Part shown: one piece after another, positions 1 to 10,525 of the stretch
Layout: every line of letters begins with the position of its first letter
Position numbering within the stretch: the stretch's first letter is position 1
Made by a program: the position numbers and the translations under genes
The notes under the pieces: generated by a model
Told to the model about the DNA's origin: nothing
Database searches by the model: none
The model's input: the letters and a program-made list of their open reading frames with translations, nothing else
Assembly: GCA_033557465.1 (NCBI GenBank)
Contig: CM066037.1
Location: 513,228,686-513,292,685 of the forward strand
Source of the DNA: Ichthyophis bannanicus
Taxonomy: Eukaryota; Chordata; Amphibia; Gymnophiona; Ichthyophiidae
Direction of reading: 5' to 3'
Length of the DNA: 64,000 nt

Positions 1-22
1 AGCACTAAATAAGAAGCTAGAT

Positions 23-896
23 ATGATTGGTATCTCAGAGACATGGTGGAAAGAGGACAACCAGTGGGACACTGTGATACCTGGTTACAAACTATATCAT
101 AATGATAGAGCAGATCAAATTGGTGGAGGGGTTGCACTCTATGTTAGAGAGGGCATTGAGTCACAAAGGATTAAAGTTTTGCAGGAAACAAAATTTGTTG
201 TAGAATCTCTATGGATTGAAATTCCATGTAAAAAGGGGAAGGCAAAGGCAGAGGGGGGGTGGGGGTACTATCAAACGTCTGGCCAGAATGAACAAATGGA
301 TGATGGAATGCGCAAAGAAATTAATTCGGGAAACTAACAAAAGTTACAGCACAGTAATAATAATGGTTGATTTCAATTACCCAGGTATTGACCGGGTCAG
401 TGTCATGGCAGGCCATGCTTGGGAGATAAAGTTTCTAGATGAAATCAATGACTGCTTCTTGGAGCAGCTGGTTCATGAACTGACCAGAGGGGAATCCATT
501 ATGGACCTAGTCCTTAGTGGAATACCAGATCTGGTGCAAGAAATAAGGGTGTTGGGGCCACTTGGAAATAGTGATCATAGCATGATCACATTTGATTTAA
601 TTAATGGAGAAGGGATGGTAAGGGAATCCACAGTACTAACTTTTAACTTTCAAAAGGGAGACTATAATAAGATGATGAAAATAGTTAAGAAAAAACTAAA
701 AGGAGCAGTTGCAAAGGATAAAGACTTATATCAAGCTTGGGTGTTGTTTAAAAATACTATCTTGGAAGCCCAGACCAGCTGTATTCCACGTTTTAAGAAA
801 AGTGGAAGGAAGTCCAAAAAACTGGCAGCAAGGTTTAAGGGTGAAGTCAGAGAGGACGTTGTTGCCAAAAAAGCATCTTTCAGGAAATGGAAATAA
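23..896 (+). pseudogene. CR1 endonuclease (EEP family) fragment
   Basis: Two overlapping frames (23-337 and 216-896) together read as an exonuclease-endonuclease-phosphatase domain, the target-DNA nicking enzyme of LINEs. Visible marks are IGISETWW near the start (the catalytic E region), GGGVALYVREGI, the degraded DFNYPGID motif (about 370-395, normally GDFN) and LGNSDHSMITFDL near 560-600 (the SDH motif). A frameshift lies in the G-run at 253-264. The last ~100 residues are basic (KKSGRKSKKLAARFKG), as in the CR1 linker. It is dead because of the frame break and the deletion that follows. Confidence 0.82.
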
Positions 897-931
897 AAGA
901 GCCAAATGATGAAAACTGGAAACAGCACTAA

Positions 932-1258
932 ATGGTGGAAACAATTATAAAGAACAAAATTACTGAACATGTACATAGTCATGGTGTAATGGGAGACAGC
1001 CAACATGGCTTTAGAGAAGGAAGGTCCGTTCTTACTAATCTGTTATGTTTTTTTGAAGGTGTGAATAAACAGGTAGACAAAGGTGAGTCGGTTGATAAAG
1101 TGTATCTGGATCTTCAGAAAGCCTTTGACAAGGTACCTCATCAGAAACTTTTGGCAAAACTAAAAAGTCATGGGATAGGAACCAGTGTACTATTGTGGAT
1201 CACGAACTGCTTAAAAGATAGAAAGCAGAGGGTAGGACTAAATGGCCAATTTTCCTAA
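932..1258 (+). pseudogene. CR1 reverse transcriptase, N-terminal part
   Basis: The 108-residue open frame contains NKITEHVHSHGVMGDSQHGF and REGRSVLTNLL, a conserved LINE RT finger region, then VYLDLQKAFDKVPHQKLLAK, which is RT motif A with the first catalytic Asp, and WITNCLKDRKQRVGLNGQFS. It stops at 1258 with TAA. The same text recurs with changes at 46400-47160, which confirms the family. Motif B is absent because the copy is interrupted from about 1279. Confidence 0.85.
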
Positions 1259-1278
1259 TGGAGAAGGGTGAATAGTGG

Positions 1279-1897
1279 CATACCCCCAGCAGATAATATG
1301 CAACTTCTGCACCTAATGCCAAGAGTTGGCTGCAAAAGTCTACCATGGTTTAGTAAACACAGCGCATTATGTCTTTTGCATTGACCACCTTAGGCCCATA
1401 GGAAGTAGATTTGCAGAATTCCTTTCATCTCTGCTGGACTCGGGGTCAGCGTCTGCAAACTCAGGGTCCTGAAGCTGGAGACATGGCAAGACCAATTAAT
1501 CAACTGCACTTTATAAAGTGTCCAGGGAAGATGCTCCCTGCTTAAAAGTTAACTTTGAGAGATGTGTTTGCAGCTTGAAGTGTATTTTTTAATGATCATT
1601 AAGTTGATTTATGTTTTGCCTTTAATAAATCAGGCAATCTATATAGGTGCAAATAATACAGCACTGTAAACCTGCAGCAAACTAGAGGTCCGTTTTCAAA
1701 CCCCCCTTCTCTGTCGTAGTGCCCCCTGAATACCTCCATAGACTGCGCCAGCTTGATCCAGGTGGCACAGGAACAGTCCGAGAGCAGAGCAAGGACGGTG
1801 TGATAGTGCTTATTTTCAGCCTCTATCCAGCTAAGTTATCTGGGTAGTTTGGGTTGCCGTAAACACTGGCCCAAGTTGCTATCCAAATAACCTGTTC
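1279..1897. other. unidentified insertion splitting the CR1
   Basis: Comparison with the second CR1 copy (47165-47225) shows CR1 text stopping after 'gaatagtgg' and resuming at 'cataaatgacctgg'. The ~620 bases between do not belong to CR1. No coding signal, TIR or target duplication is clear. The CR1 motif B region (GVPQGS-type) is missing, so this may be a replacement rather than a clean insertion. Confidence 0.5.
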
Positions 1898-2766
1898 TAA
1901 CATATTCATAAATGACCTGGAAATGGGAATAACGAGTGAGGTTATCAAATTTGCAGATGACACAAAACCATTTAAAGTTGCTAAAACCCATGAGGATTGT
2001 GGAAAATTGCAAGAGGATCTTGATAAATTGGAAAACTGGGCATCCAAATGGCAGATTAAATTTAATGTGGACAAGTGCAAAGTTTGCACCAAGGAAAGAA
2101 CATTCCAAACTATGGTTACATGATGCAAGGTTCTACATTAGGAACCACCGCCCAGGAAAAAAGATTTAGGCGTCATCATGGATACCATGTTAAAACCCTC
2201 TGCCCAGTGTTCAGCGACAGCAAAGAGAGCAAATAGAATGCTAGGTATCATAAGGAAAGGTATGGCAAATGAAACAAAGGATATTATACTGCCTTTCTTA
2301 TCATTCCATGGTGCGACCGCACCTTGAATATTGTGTGCATTTCTGGTTGCCATAACTTTAAAAGGATATAATGTTATTAGAAAAGATAAAGAGAAGAGCC
2401 ACTAAAATGGTAAGGGGGATGGAAGAATACCCCTATGAAGAGAGGCTAAAATGGTTAAGGCTCTTCAACCTGGAAAAGAGACGGCTGAGGGGAGATATGA
2501 TAGAAGTCTATAAATTAATGAACAGAGTGGAACGGGTAAATATAGGTCAATTGTTTACATCATCAAAATATAGAAAGACTTGGGGACATGCAATGAAGCT
2601 ACATGGTAACCTATTTAAGACTAATAAGAGAAAATATTTTTTCACTGAACGTGTAATCAAACTCTGGAATTTGTTACTGGAGGATGTAGTAAAATCTGTT
2701 AGTGTAGCTGGGTTTAAAAAAGGTTTGGACATGTTCCTGGAGGAAAGGTCTATAATCCATTATTAA
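1898..2766 (+). pseudogene. CR1 reverse transcriptase, C-terminal part
   Basis: The region resumes with FINDLEMGITSEVIKFADDTK, which carries the second catalytic motif (FADD), and continues with KLENWASKWQIKFNVDKCKV, the usual thumb of CR1. A frameshift follows near 2110-2170. The final open frame (2371-2766) reads LLEKIKRRATKMVRGM ... LEKRRLRGDMIEVYKLMN and ends in a stop at 2764, as CR1 ORF2 normally does, about 170 bases before the 3' end. Confidence 0.82.
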
Positions 2767-2936
2767 AAGGGACCCAGGATATCACTACTTGACCCAAAAC
2801 AAGTATTGTGGAATCTGTGTCTTTTGGGGAGACTGCTAGGTATGTATGACCTAGATTGGCCACTGTTGGAAACAGCATACTGGGCTTGATGGACCTTGGT
2901 CTGACCCAGTATTGCATTTCTTATGTTCTTATGATG

Positions 2937-3719
2937 TTAGTACAGCGAGATTACTGCTCAGACAACTGTTTGTGGTGAGGTGCTAATTTATTAGAGCATC
3001 ACATACCACCTCGTGCACACCTTTGTAATACTGTGGTAATGATGAAGGCAGGGATCAGATTATGTCACGGGGGTCTGATGTTTTATGACTTTGAGATCTA
3101 ATTTTGTAACAGTCAAATTTATATAATTTTCTCTGAGAAGTTGTACAAAGTTAGTGTGGCTTGGTAGGACACGAGGGAAGCATTGTTGATGCATGTTGTA
3201 AGTGTGAAGGTATTGGGCCCCCTATAGAAGACTTTCTTTAAAGTGCTTCCACTAAGATAAGCTTATGCTTGCAGGGGTCCTGCTAGCTGCAAAGATACAA
3301 TCTTCAAAGTCGACTTAATCATAAGACAAACTAGGCAGTCACCTAGCTTGTCAGCTTCTAGGGTAGCAATCTAAACAAAACCCCCCCACTCAAGGCAAAA
3401 TATCAAAGAAATAATGCTAACCTTAGCATACAAAAGACCTCCTATATCCCGTTATTATATTATTTTTGATTTCTTTTTTGTCGGAACAGTTATACAAAAG
3501 AGGGAGGAACAAAAACCTCCCCCTTTCTGTAACTGCTCCTTTTAATCATTTTAAACATACAATGTTGTAAAACACTTAACTTATCATAATATTTGGAGCT
3601 CAATGAAACCGCAAGGATCAAGATGAACGAGATGGCCCCGTTTCAGATCAAATACATTTCTGACCCTGCTTCAGGTTAAGTGAATCCCGCAGTCATATAA
3701 GCTTTGGCTATCAAAAAAC
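2937..3719. other. no gene seen
   Basis: AT-rich sequence between the CR1 3' end and the Penelope-like element. No open frame or clear repeat is recognised. The phrase 'caaactaggcagtcacctag' near 3328 recurs in altered form at 60070-60090, so part is probably an old dispersed repeat. Confidence 0.5.
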
Positions 3720-3903
3720 CAGAAGTCCTAAGACTTTAAAGAATTGGCGTGTGACGTAGATGCTTGATGAAGCAGTAGTTGTCTCATTATGATTGGTCTG
3801 TCTAACCCACATAGAGCAAAAATACAACCAATGGTAGGAGGGGGAACCCTACTAATCAGGGGAACCCCAACTCCAATTGATTGATTGATTGAAAAGATTG
3901 CTA

Positions 3904-4281
3904 CAACATACTGTGCCACTCTAAAGAGACGTTAAGACCCGCTGGAGAAACCGTCTTCAAATTATAAATCCATCGTTGCTCCAATTTTTGTAATTTGGAG
4001 ATACGATCCCCTCCTCTTGGGTCAAATGGAATGCTGTCCAGAACCCGCCAGACAAGGTGATCAAAAGTATGCAATTTTCTCAAACAATGTTCCACCAAAG
4101 GTGCCGATAAATTCTTAGTATGAAGGTGGGAAGCATGCTCCCCCAAGCAAATTTTCATGCTCCTAGTGGTGCGTCCAATGTAATAAAGAGAACAAGGACA
4201 TTGAATTAAATAAATCACAAAGGATGAATCACAATCTGTGCACCATTTAGATCTGTATTCTATTAGGGTATGGACATCCAT
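3904..4281 (-). pseudogene. Penelope GIY-YIG endonuclease domain
   Basis: The 126-residue frame contains SFVIYLIQCPCSLYYIGRTT, a GIY-YIG core in which the IYL and YYIG pieces stand for GIY and YIG. It is followed by MKICLGEHASH (the R..EH region, here with K and L changes) and a late KLEQRWIYNL block with the conserved Glu. The upstream CTDCDS is a Penelope zinc-knuckle-like Cys pair. In the family this domain nicks target DNA for insertion. It is separated from the RT by a frame break and stop near 4300, so it cannot be translated with it. Confidence 0.82.
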
Positions 4282-4311
4282 CCAAAAGAGACCCGGAAGA
4301 GCCTGTTCGCA

Positions 4312-5458
4312 TTAATGGCAAGAGCCACAGATATAGTGTCCTGGGTCCTGATGTGTCATTAGAGGGCGATCTAAAGGGGCTGTAGTTTTGACCATCAGAT
4401 CACGCAAATTAGGGTCTCTCTTATAAGCAACCCTCAAACGTTTTTGGGAAAAACAAGTATGCAGACCTAGAATTGGCCAATAATGATGTAATATTTTAAC
4501 CACCTTGGAAATACCATTGATATATGGAAATACTCCCACAATAGTATCCTGGAAGCTCAGTTCAGTCTGAGTATTTTGAGGCAATAAAAGCCATTCCATA
4601 TGAGAAAATCTTGCCCTCTTGTATGCCATTTTTAACAATGAATGTGGGTATCCCTGACACAATAACCGATTATAAAGATCCAACGCATGCCGCTGAAATT
4701 CAGCCACTGTAGAACAATTACGACGAAGTCGTAAAAATTGGTCATAGGGGAGACCCCGTTTAAGTGGAAAAGGATGGAAACTCGAATATTGTAGTAAAGT
4801 GTTGCGTTGTACTGGTTTCCTATATAAGGTTGTTGTCAAGCCTTTTGTAATCAGTTGAACAGTTATGTCGAGGAATTGTATTTGAAACCGCTCTATTTGT
4901 GCCGTGAATTGGATTTTAGGCTTATGGGTATTCAAAGATCTTATAAATTCATCCAGATCACTTGCTGTACCTGTCCACAAAAAAAAAAATGTCATCAAGA
5001 AAACGACGCCAAAATGCTACATTATGAAACAAAGGTGATGTATAAACATACAAATCCTCAAACTGAGACATATAAATGGTAGCGATAGAAGGAGCTACCA
5101 TAGCTCCCATTGCAATGCCAAACGTTTGTAGAAAAAAACATTGATGATACAGAAAATAATTATTGTTTAACACCAATTCCAACAAGGTGAGCAAAAAAGA
5201 GCATGGAATTCGCGAAGGAAGCTCCAATGGAAAAGTCAACAAACCAGTAAGTGCCTCAGCCTGATTAATATTTGTATACAATGCTTGAACATCAAGAGTT
5301 ACCAAAAATGTATATGCTGTATGATTCGTGCAGGTAGATAACTGTTTCAAAAAATCACCCGTATCACAGATATAAGATGATACCTTCGCAGCTGTTGGCT
5401 GCAAAAAAATGTCACAAAACTTGGACAGCGGCTCTAATAGAGAGTCTTGACATGACAC
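4312..5458 (-). pseudogene. Penelope reverse transcriptase, palm and thumb
   Basis: The first frame (5458-4958) has FLVTLDVQALYTNIN (motif A with catalytic Asp), GIAMGAMVAPSIATIYMSQF (motif B) and RRFLDDIFFF (motif C, catalytic DD). A one-base shift in an 11-base T run at about 4980-4990 moves the reading into the second frame (4998-4312), which has LYRKPVQRNTLLQYSSFHP, the conserved Penelope linker after the palm, and ends near a Cys pair (GHYICGSCH) leading to the endonuclease. All three catalytic Asp residues remain, so only the frame breaks make it dead. Confidence 0.85.
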
Positions 5459-5464
5459 TATTGG

Positions 5465-6262
5465 TCACCCAGGAGGACTAGATAAAGACTTATGAACCTT
5501 AGGAACTAAATAGAATAGTGGTATTTTTGGATGTTTATTGACCAAAAAAACATATTCATGTTTAGTAATCCAGCCATTCAGTAAAGCTTCCGACATTACA
5601 TGTTCAACCTTCAATAACAGGTTAGATGTAGGATCCGCTGGTAAAAGGGAATAGTGTTGACGATTATTAAGGTAATTGTTAATTTCATCTTGATATTGGG
5701 TAGATGATAATACCACGACCGCACCTCCCTTGTCAGCTCTCCGAATAACCAGATCCATACGTGACAATTTAGCTATGGCTTCATATTGCTGTTTAGTTAG
5801 ATTAGAAAAAGAACGCCATCCCTTTTCCTGCATAGCATTAACTTCCTGTAAATCCAAGTCCTGAAAAGTCGCCAATGCCGCATCAATGTCTCCCGGGGGG
5901 ACTCATCTAGAAGGGGCGGCCAATAAAGAATCATCTGGTGGTCTTAGCTGTTGTTGAGAGAAATAATGAATGACCCGCAATTTATGAAAAAAGCGATGGA
6001 GAGCCCATCGAACCTCAAAGTTGTCATATCTTGGAACCGGCACAAAAGAAAGGCCCAATTCTAACACCTCTAACTGAGATGATGTTAATAATTGGCCCGA
6101 TAAGTTGAGGACAACTGACTTTTGGTCCTGGACCGAGTGTCGGGGCCCTCCCAAAAATCCTGTTGATATGGACGACGGGACGATACCTTCTAGGGTATGG
6201 CAAGGAGCAGCTATTTTCAAAGTAGAACAAGAAATCTTTTCAGCCACACTAATGCAAAACAA
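5465..6262 (-). pseudogene. Penelope N-terminal region and RT fingers
   Basis: The upstream frame (6262-5903) includes VLNLSGQLLTSSQLEVLELG and LSFVPVPRYD, a pattern found at the N-terminus of Penelope-like RTs. After a break near 5890 the frame 5875-5465 contains MDLVIRRADKGGAVVVLSS (the RADKGG finger motif) and FYLVPKVHKSLSSPPG (the PKVHK motif). A stop at about 5462 separates it from the palm. The start of the native protein is not evident. Confidence 0.8.
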
Positions 6263-6300
6263 ATCAGCATGTATTTTACTTGCATTGAGGGTAAGTAATT

Positions 6301-7232
6301 TTCAGATAGTCCATTTACCTGGATAAATAAGTGTTGGAAATTTTACTGTCTATGTAGATATATGCAAAAGAAAGTAGAATGTCTTGTTCCAAAGGATAAT
6401 GCTGAGGTAATCATGATTGTTGAGTTTAATCATCAGAATCTCAATGAGTGAGGAGCTGGGGACTTGATTGTTAAGAAGGGGAGGGGGGGGGGACTGAAGA
6501 CTTGCCTAGGACACCTAATATCATTGCAGTGGCCCTGACAAACTGCTTTTGTGTGTGTGTGTGCACCTCCGTGTCTTTTCCTCCATGTCTCAGCACTTTA
6601 ATTGATTTCATCTGCTATCTGTCCAAACAATCAATGAAAGAAGGATCCCAGGCACTCTCAAAAGGTCACACACATCATAATCTCTGACCGCTTCTTATAG
6701 CATTTCAATGAAAGGGCAAAGGCTCCAGTTTCTGCCTTTGTCCTGATAGCTGGATAACCCTGTGCACCTTCACAGAGCAGCTTAACATAGCTGGAATTTT
6801 CAGTTGTCTATTCTGAAATGCCTTTGGGCTATGCCAGATGTTGTGCATGTGCATTTTGTAGATTCAGTGCTGTTTCTGCCCTGCTGCCCAAGGTTGGTAG
6901 TCTTTTGTTGGCCAGCGCTGTAGGAACTTCTGGAAGAGTTTGGTCTGAGAAGCATAGCACTGTATTATTGCCCTCTTGAGTCACTGACCAAAGCCCAGCC
7001 TATGATCTAGCTCAGTGGTGCTCAATCCCAGTCTTTGAGGGCCGCCAACTGGTTAGGTGATCAACATATCCTGAATGAACATACATGAGAGATTGGCATA
7101 TAACTGAGGTAGATTAGGGCAATTGTAAAAAATCTGACATCATTTCAAATGATGATAAACCATGAATCTTTGAGGGCTGGGAGCTCATTCATGTACCACA
7201 AGTATTTTCCTGGCCCCAGAGGGTGGACAATC
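6301..7232. other. no gene seen; short GT repeat
   Basis: No supported coding region. It holds a G-run at 6482-6492 and a short (GT)n at about 6549-6562. The text 'ggggactgaagacttgcctaggacacctaatat' near 6490 is echoed at 60585-60605, which suggests pieces of an old repeat. Confidence 0.5.
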
Positions 7233-7235
7233 TAA

Positions 7236-7538
7236 GGGGCCAGTTTACTAAGCTCCATGCTAGTAACGCGGGCTTGGGCAGTATTACTAACACAGGGTAT
7301 TGCACTAGATGCAGGGGGCAGGGACAGCTTTCCCCCTGAATTTAGCACAGCTTGCTGTGGGGAGCAACAACTGTTACCCATTGTGCTGACGGTAGTTGCT
7401 GCCCCACCAATACGGGCTTTCATGGCTCACACTAGCAGCGCGGTGGCGGGAATGCCGCTGCCTGGGTAGTGTGGGTTTTTTAGCACAGGGCCCCTGCAAT
7501 ACTTTGTAGCACAGTGCCAAAAGCAGTAAAGCGGCCCC
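7236..7538. mobile_element. Harbinger-type MITE with TAA duplication
   Basis: A 303-bp element starts GGGGCCAGTTTACTAAG (7236) and its other end, read inverted, is GGGGCCGCTTTACTGC (ending 7538). It is flanked on both sides by TAA (7233-7235 and 7539-7541), a 3-bp duplication of the TWA type expected for PIF/Harbinger insertions. It has no coding capacity. Its left TIR closely resembles the sequence at 8006, the proposed left end of the giant element, so it may be mobilised by the same transposase. Confidence 0.75.
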
Positions 7539-7572
7539 TAAATTTGTAGCTGAGACAGTGAGTTAGCCAAGA

Positions 7573-7850
7573 TTTTATTTATTTATTTATTTAGACAGTT
7601 TTTGTATACCGCCTTATCCTTCAATCAAAGCGGTCACAACACAATTGGGGGATACATTTAACATGTGGGGATATGAGACACATATACTAATACTTACAGG
7701 GAACATGGGCTATGGAGGGTTAAGTGGCTTGCCCAAGATCACAAGGAACAGCAATGGGGTGTGACCCTTATTTCCCTAATTCTCAGCCACTGCAATAGCC
7801 AATAGGTTACTCCCCACTTCACCAAACTAGCTAATTCCCCTTTGAACTGG
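7573..7850 (-). repeat. L2-tailed SINE fragment, minus strand
   Basis: Starts on the plus strand with (TTTA)n (7576-7593) and 'gtataccgcctta', the L2-like 3' tail in reverse. It then has 'gagggttaagtggcttgcccaag' (about 7717-7740), the CORE-SINE/MIR-type central motif. The same layout occurs at 60268-60563, where the tRNA head is also present; here the head is decayed. Confidence 0.65.
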
Positions 7851-8005
7851 GAAAAATGGATCATAATCCAGGCTCTGATGGGAATGATAGAAAAAAATTC
7901 AGGTTACCAGCAATGCTGCCTGATTGTACTGGTTTATGACAAAGATTTTCAAATGTGGCATTCTGGTCACTGCAAAATATACTTTAGCTTGAAATTCTTC
8001 TCTTA

Positions 8006-8022
8006 GGGGCATGTTTACTAAA
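8006..8022 (+). repeat. putative left TIR of the giant element
   Basis: GGGGCATGTTTACTAA follows TTA at 8003-8005. It matches the left TIR of the MITE at 7236 in 14 of its first 16 bases. The expected inverted partner followed by TTA was not found to the right. Confidence 0.5.
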
Positions 8023-8121
8023 CACCGTTGCTGTGCGGGTTCCCGTTAGTGTGCGGGTGCCATATAAGGAGTGGGCGGGCCAGCCAGAAAAAAGGAAAAA
8101 ACGGACCGTACCTGTGCGCAT

Positions 8122-8152
8122 CGCGCTAATGTGCGGGTCCCACATTAGCGCG
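8122..8152. repeat. perfect 12-bp inverted repeat
   Basis: CGCGCTAATGTG at 8122-8133 is followed after a 7-base loop by its exact reverse complement at 8141-8152. It lies about 115 bases inside the proposed left end, where subterminal transposase or Myb-protein binding sites are usually found; that role is inference. Confidence 0.75.
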
Positions 8153-8194
8153 TGGGAAGGCTAAGCGGGGCGCTGCCAGGCACATAGAAGAACA

Positions 8195-10525
8195 CAGCCG
8201 TAGCACAATGTTGAAGACAAAAATCAATGGTGCAGGGGCCATGGGTTCAATCCCCCAGTGTGCGCAACCAAAGAAGGCAGGGTGAGGCATGAATATTAAT
8301 GGTAAAATATCATTTTAGGAGGCATACCACATTAGGGCGGCTGTCGGTGTTGCGCTGTTACGTTTTTGCGGCAGTAATTAATATGTTGCGTTATGAATTT
8401 CGCTGTAAAATCTGTGGTGCATTAGGCGGCGCGCTGTACGTCGCTTGCGTTACGTGCGTCGTTAGGCTGTGCGCGGGACATCTTTTGCGTATTGTGAGGC
8501 AGTAGGTGGTGCTGTGTTAGTTGTTGACGGCATGAAGCGGTGGGAAAATATCCAAACACAGGACCCGAGACGTAGCACAATGGGGAAGACACCAACCAAT
8601 GGTGCAGGGCCCACGGGTTCAATACCCCATTGTGTGCAATACAGAAAGGCTGGCCGAGGCATAACTAGTACTGCTGGACAAGAAAGTTGATGGAGGCACA
8701 CTAATTTTGGCCGTCACCAGGCGTCGCGCGGGTAAGTTTTTGCGGCAGTAACTAATATTGATCCACATTATGCGTCTCGCTGGCAGATGTGGGGGTCGTT
8801 AGTTGATGCGCTGGAAATGTGGGCGGCATCGGGCGTCGCGCTGTTACGCTTGTGCGGGTCTGGCAGCAGTAGGCGTCGCGTTGTTAGTTGTGAACGGCAT
8901 AAGGCTGTGCGCAAATGTCCATACACAGGAACTGAGCCGTAGCACAATGGCGAAGACATTAACCAATGGTGCAGGGGCTACGGGTGCAATCACCCAGTGT
9001 GTGCAAGCCAACAATTCTGGCTGAACCATGCCTAGTAATGTTTTAAAAAATATATTTAGGAGGCATACCACATTAGGGCGGCTGTCGGTGTTACGTTGTT
9101 GCGCCAGTAATTAATATGTTGCGTTATGAATTTCGCTGTAAAATCTGTGGTGCATTAGGCGGCGCGCTGTACGTCGCTTGTGTTTTGTGCGTCTTTAGGC
9201 TGTGCGCGGGACATCTTTTGCGTATTGTGAGGCAGTAGGTGGTGCTGTGTGAGTTGTTGACGGCATGAAGCGTTGGGAAAATATCTAAACACAGGACTCG
9301 AGACGTAGCACAATGGGGAAGACACCAACCAATGGTGCAGGGCCCACGGGTTCAATACCCCATTTTGTGCAATACAGAAAGGCTGGCCGAGGCATAACTA
9401 GTACTGCTGGACAAGAAAGTTGATGGAGGCACACTAATTTTGGCCGTCGCGCAGGTAAGTTTTTGCGGCAGTAACTAATATTGATCCGCATTATGCGTCT
9501 CGCTGGCAGATGTGGGGGTCGTGAGTTGATGCGGTGGAAATGTGGGCGGCATCAGGCGTCGCGCTGTTACTCTTGTGCGGGTCTGGCAGCAGTAGGCGTC
9601 GCGCTGTTAATTGTGAACGGCATAAGGCTGTGCGCACATGTCCATACACAGGAACTGAGCCATAGCACAATGGCGAAGACATTAACCAATAGTGTAGGGA
9701 GCATGTCCCCAATCACCCACAGTGTTAGTCCACAACGAGGCATATTTTTAGGGGTGAGAGAACCAATGTTTAGCATAAGGCGTTGCGTTGATGGGCATGA
9801 GGCGGTGAAAAATATCCTTTTGGAGGCACTGTAATAGTAGCCTGCAGAAGTGGCGCATTGATGGGTATGCACAGGAACAGACCCACAGCACAATGATGAT
9901 GACACTGACCAATGGTGCATTGATCAGGGGTTGTATACACGGCTGTGCAGAAATAGAAAAAGGCTGGGTGATGCATCACCTGTCCTAGGTAATATTGCCA
10001 GATGAGGGGCATGAAGTTATTGCCCACATAATGTGTAAGAGGCAAAAGGCGCTGTGCTTATATCAGAGCCAAATGAACAGAGCCACAGCAGAAGGGTTAG
10101 CACACTGCCCAATGGTGCTGGCATCATGGGTCCAATCCCCTGCTGTGTTCAATGAATAAGGCTGGTTGAGCCATCACCTGTCATGAACTAGGAGCCATGT
10201 AACCCTCAATTGTATGTACTACTGATAGCAAATGAACTATGGAAGTACTGTAATAGCAGGTAATGCATAAGGTGCCCATCAAGGTACCTCAGAGGTCAAA
10301 TTGTAGCGTACACTCTCCACAAACGAAACACACAATGATGTGTATAGGGTGCGTTTTGTGTGCCGTAGGAGGCAGGGCATTGACCAAACACAGTCAGTGC
10401 TAGTACCATTGTGTATTGTAATGTATGGAAATCCAAAGTAGGTGAGCAGACATGCAAGATGGAACAGCAGTGTAGCAGAATGGTCATGGCACTGACTGAA
10501 CGTGAAGGGGTCATGTGTCAAATTG
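8195..10525 (+). repeat. subterminal array of eight tRNA-like units
   Basis: Eight units have an A-box-like TAGCACAATGG and, 43-44 bases on, a B-box-like GGTTCAATCCC, the spacing found in tRNA genes. A/B starts are 8201/8244, 8573/8616, 8940/8983 and 9306/9349, with weaker units at 9663, about 9895, about 10086 (B box GGGTCCAATCCC at 10128) and 10473. The first four are spaced about 365 bases apart; B boxes decay going inward. Each contains 'caatggtgcaggg' between the boxes. They do not fold into a full tRNA, so they are tRNA-derived SINE-like repeats, possibly able to recruit RNA polymerase III (inference). Confidence 0.7.
8317..9720 (+). repeat. 741-bp tandem duplication with CpG-rich spacers
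   Basis: The text starting 'aggaggcataccacattagg' at 8317 recurs at 9058 (period 741) and the copies run parallel to about 9700 with small differences and short deletions. Each copy carries two tRNA-like units and CpG-dense spacers ('ggcggcgcgctgtacgtcgc'). Short overlapping frames here are by-products of the repeat. Confidence 0.85.

Larger units (their letters stand above)
1..2936 (+). mobile_element. CR1-type LINE, internally deleted and interrupted
   Basis: Fragments in order match a CR1 non-LTR retrotransposon: an endonuclease-like region (1-896), an RT region with the palm motif DLQKAFDKVPH (about 1108-1140), the RT box FADDTK (about 1950), and a conserved C-terminal tail (2371-2766). 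The 3' end carries the line 'gggcttgatggacc...tctgacccagtattgcatt' and stops at the doublet TTCTTATGTTCTTATG (2921-2936), which is typical of CR1 3' termini. The part linking endonuclease to RT is missing near 900-930, and about 620 bases of unrelated DNA split the RT at 1279-1897. Several frameshifts show it is dead. The window starts inside the endonuclease, so the 5' end is outside. A second copy lies at 46385-49638. Confidence 0.88.
3720..6300 (-). mobile_element. Penelope-like retroelement, broken
   Basis: Read on the minus strand, the order is a Penelope-type N-terminal region (6262-5903), RT fingers (5875-5465), RT palm with FLDD (5458-4958), thumb and linker (4998-4312), and GIY-YIG endonuclease (4281-3904). 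This order, RT then C-terminal GIY-YIG, defines endonuclease-bearing Penelope-like elements. Frames are broken at about 5900, 5462, the A/T run at 4980-4990, and about 4300. Element ends are not resolved; a short GATT repeat (about 3876-3895) lies just 3' of the coding part. Confidence 0.88.

Noticed and set aside
8195..10525. True tRNA genes
   Set aside because: A and B boxes are spaced correctly but acceptor and anticodon stems do not pair by eye; units are part of a longer repeat.
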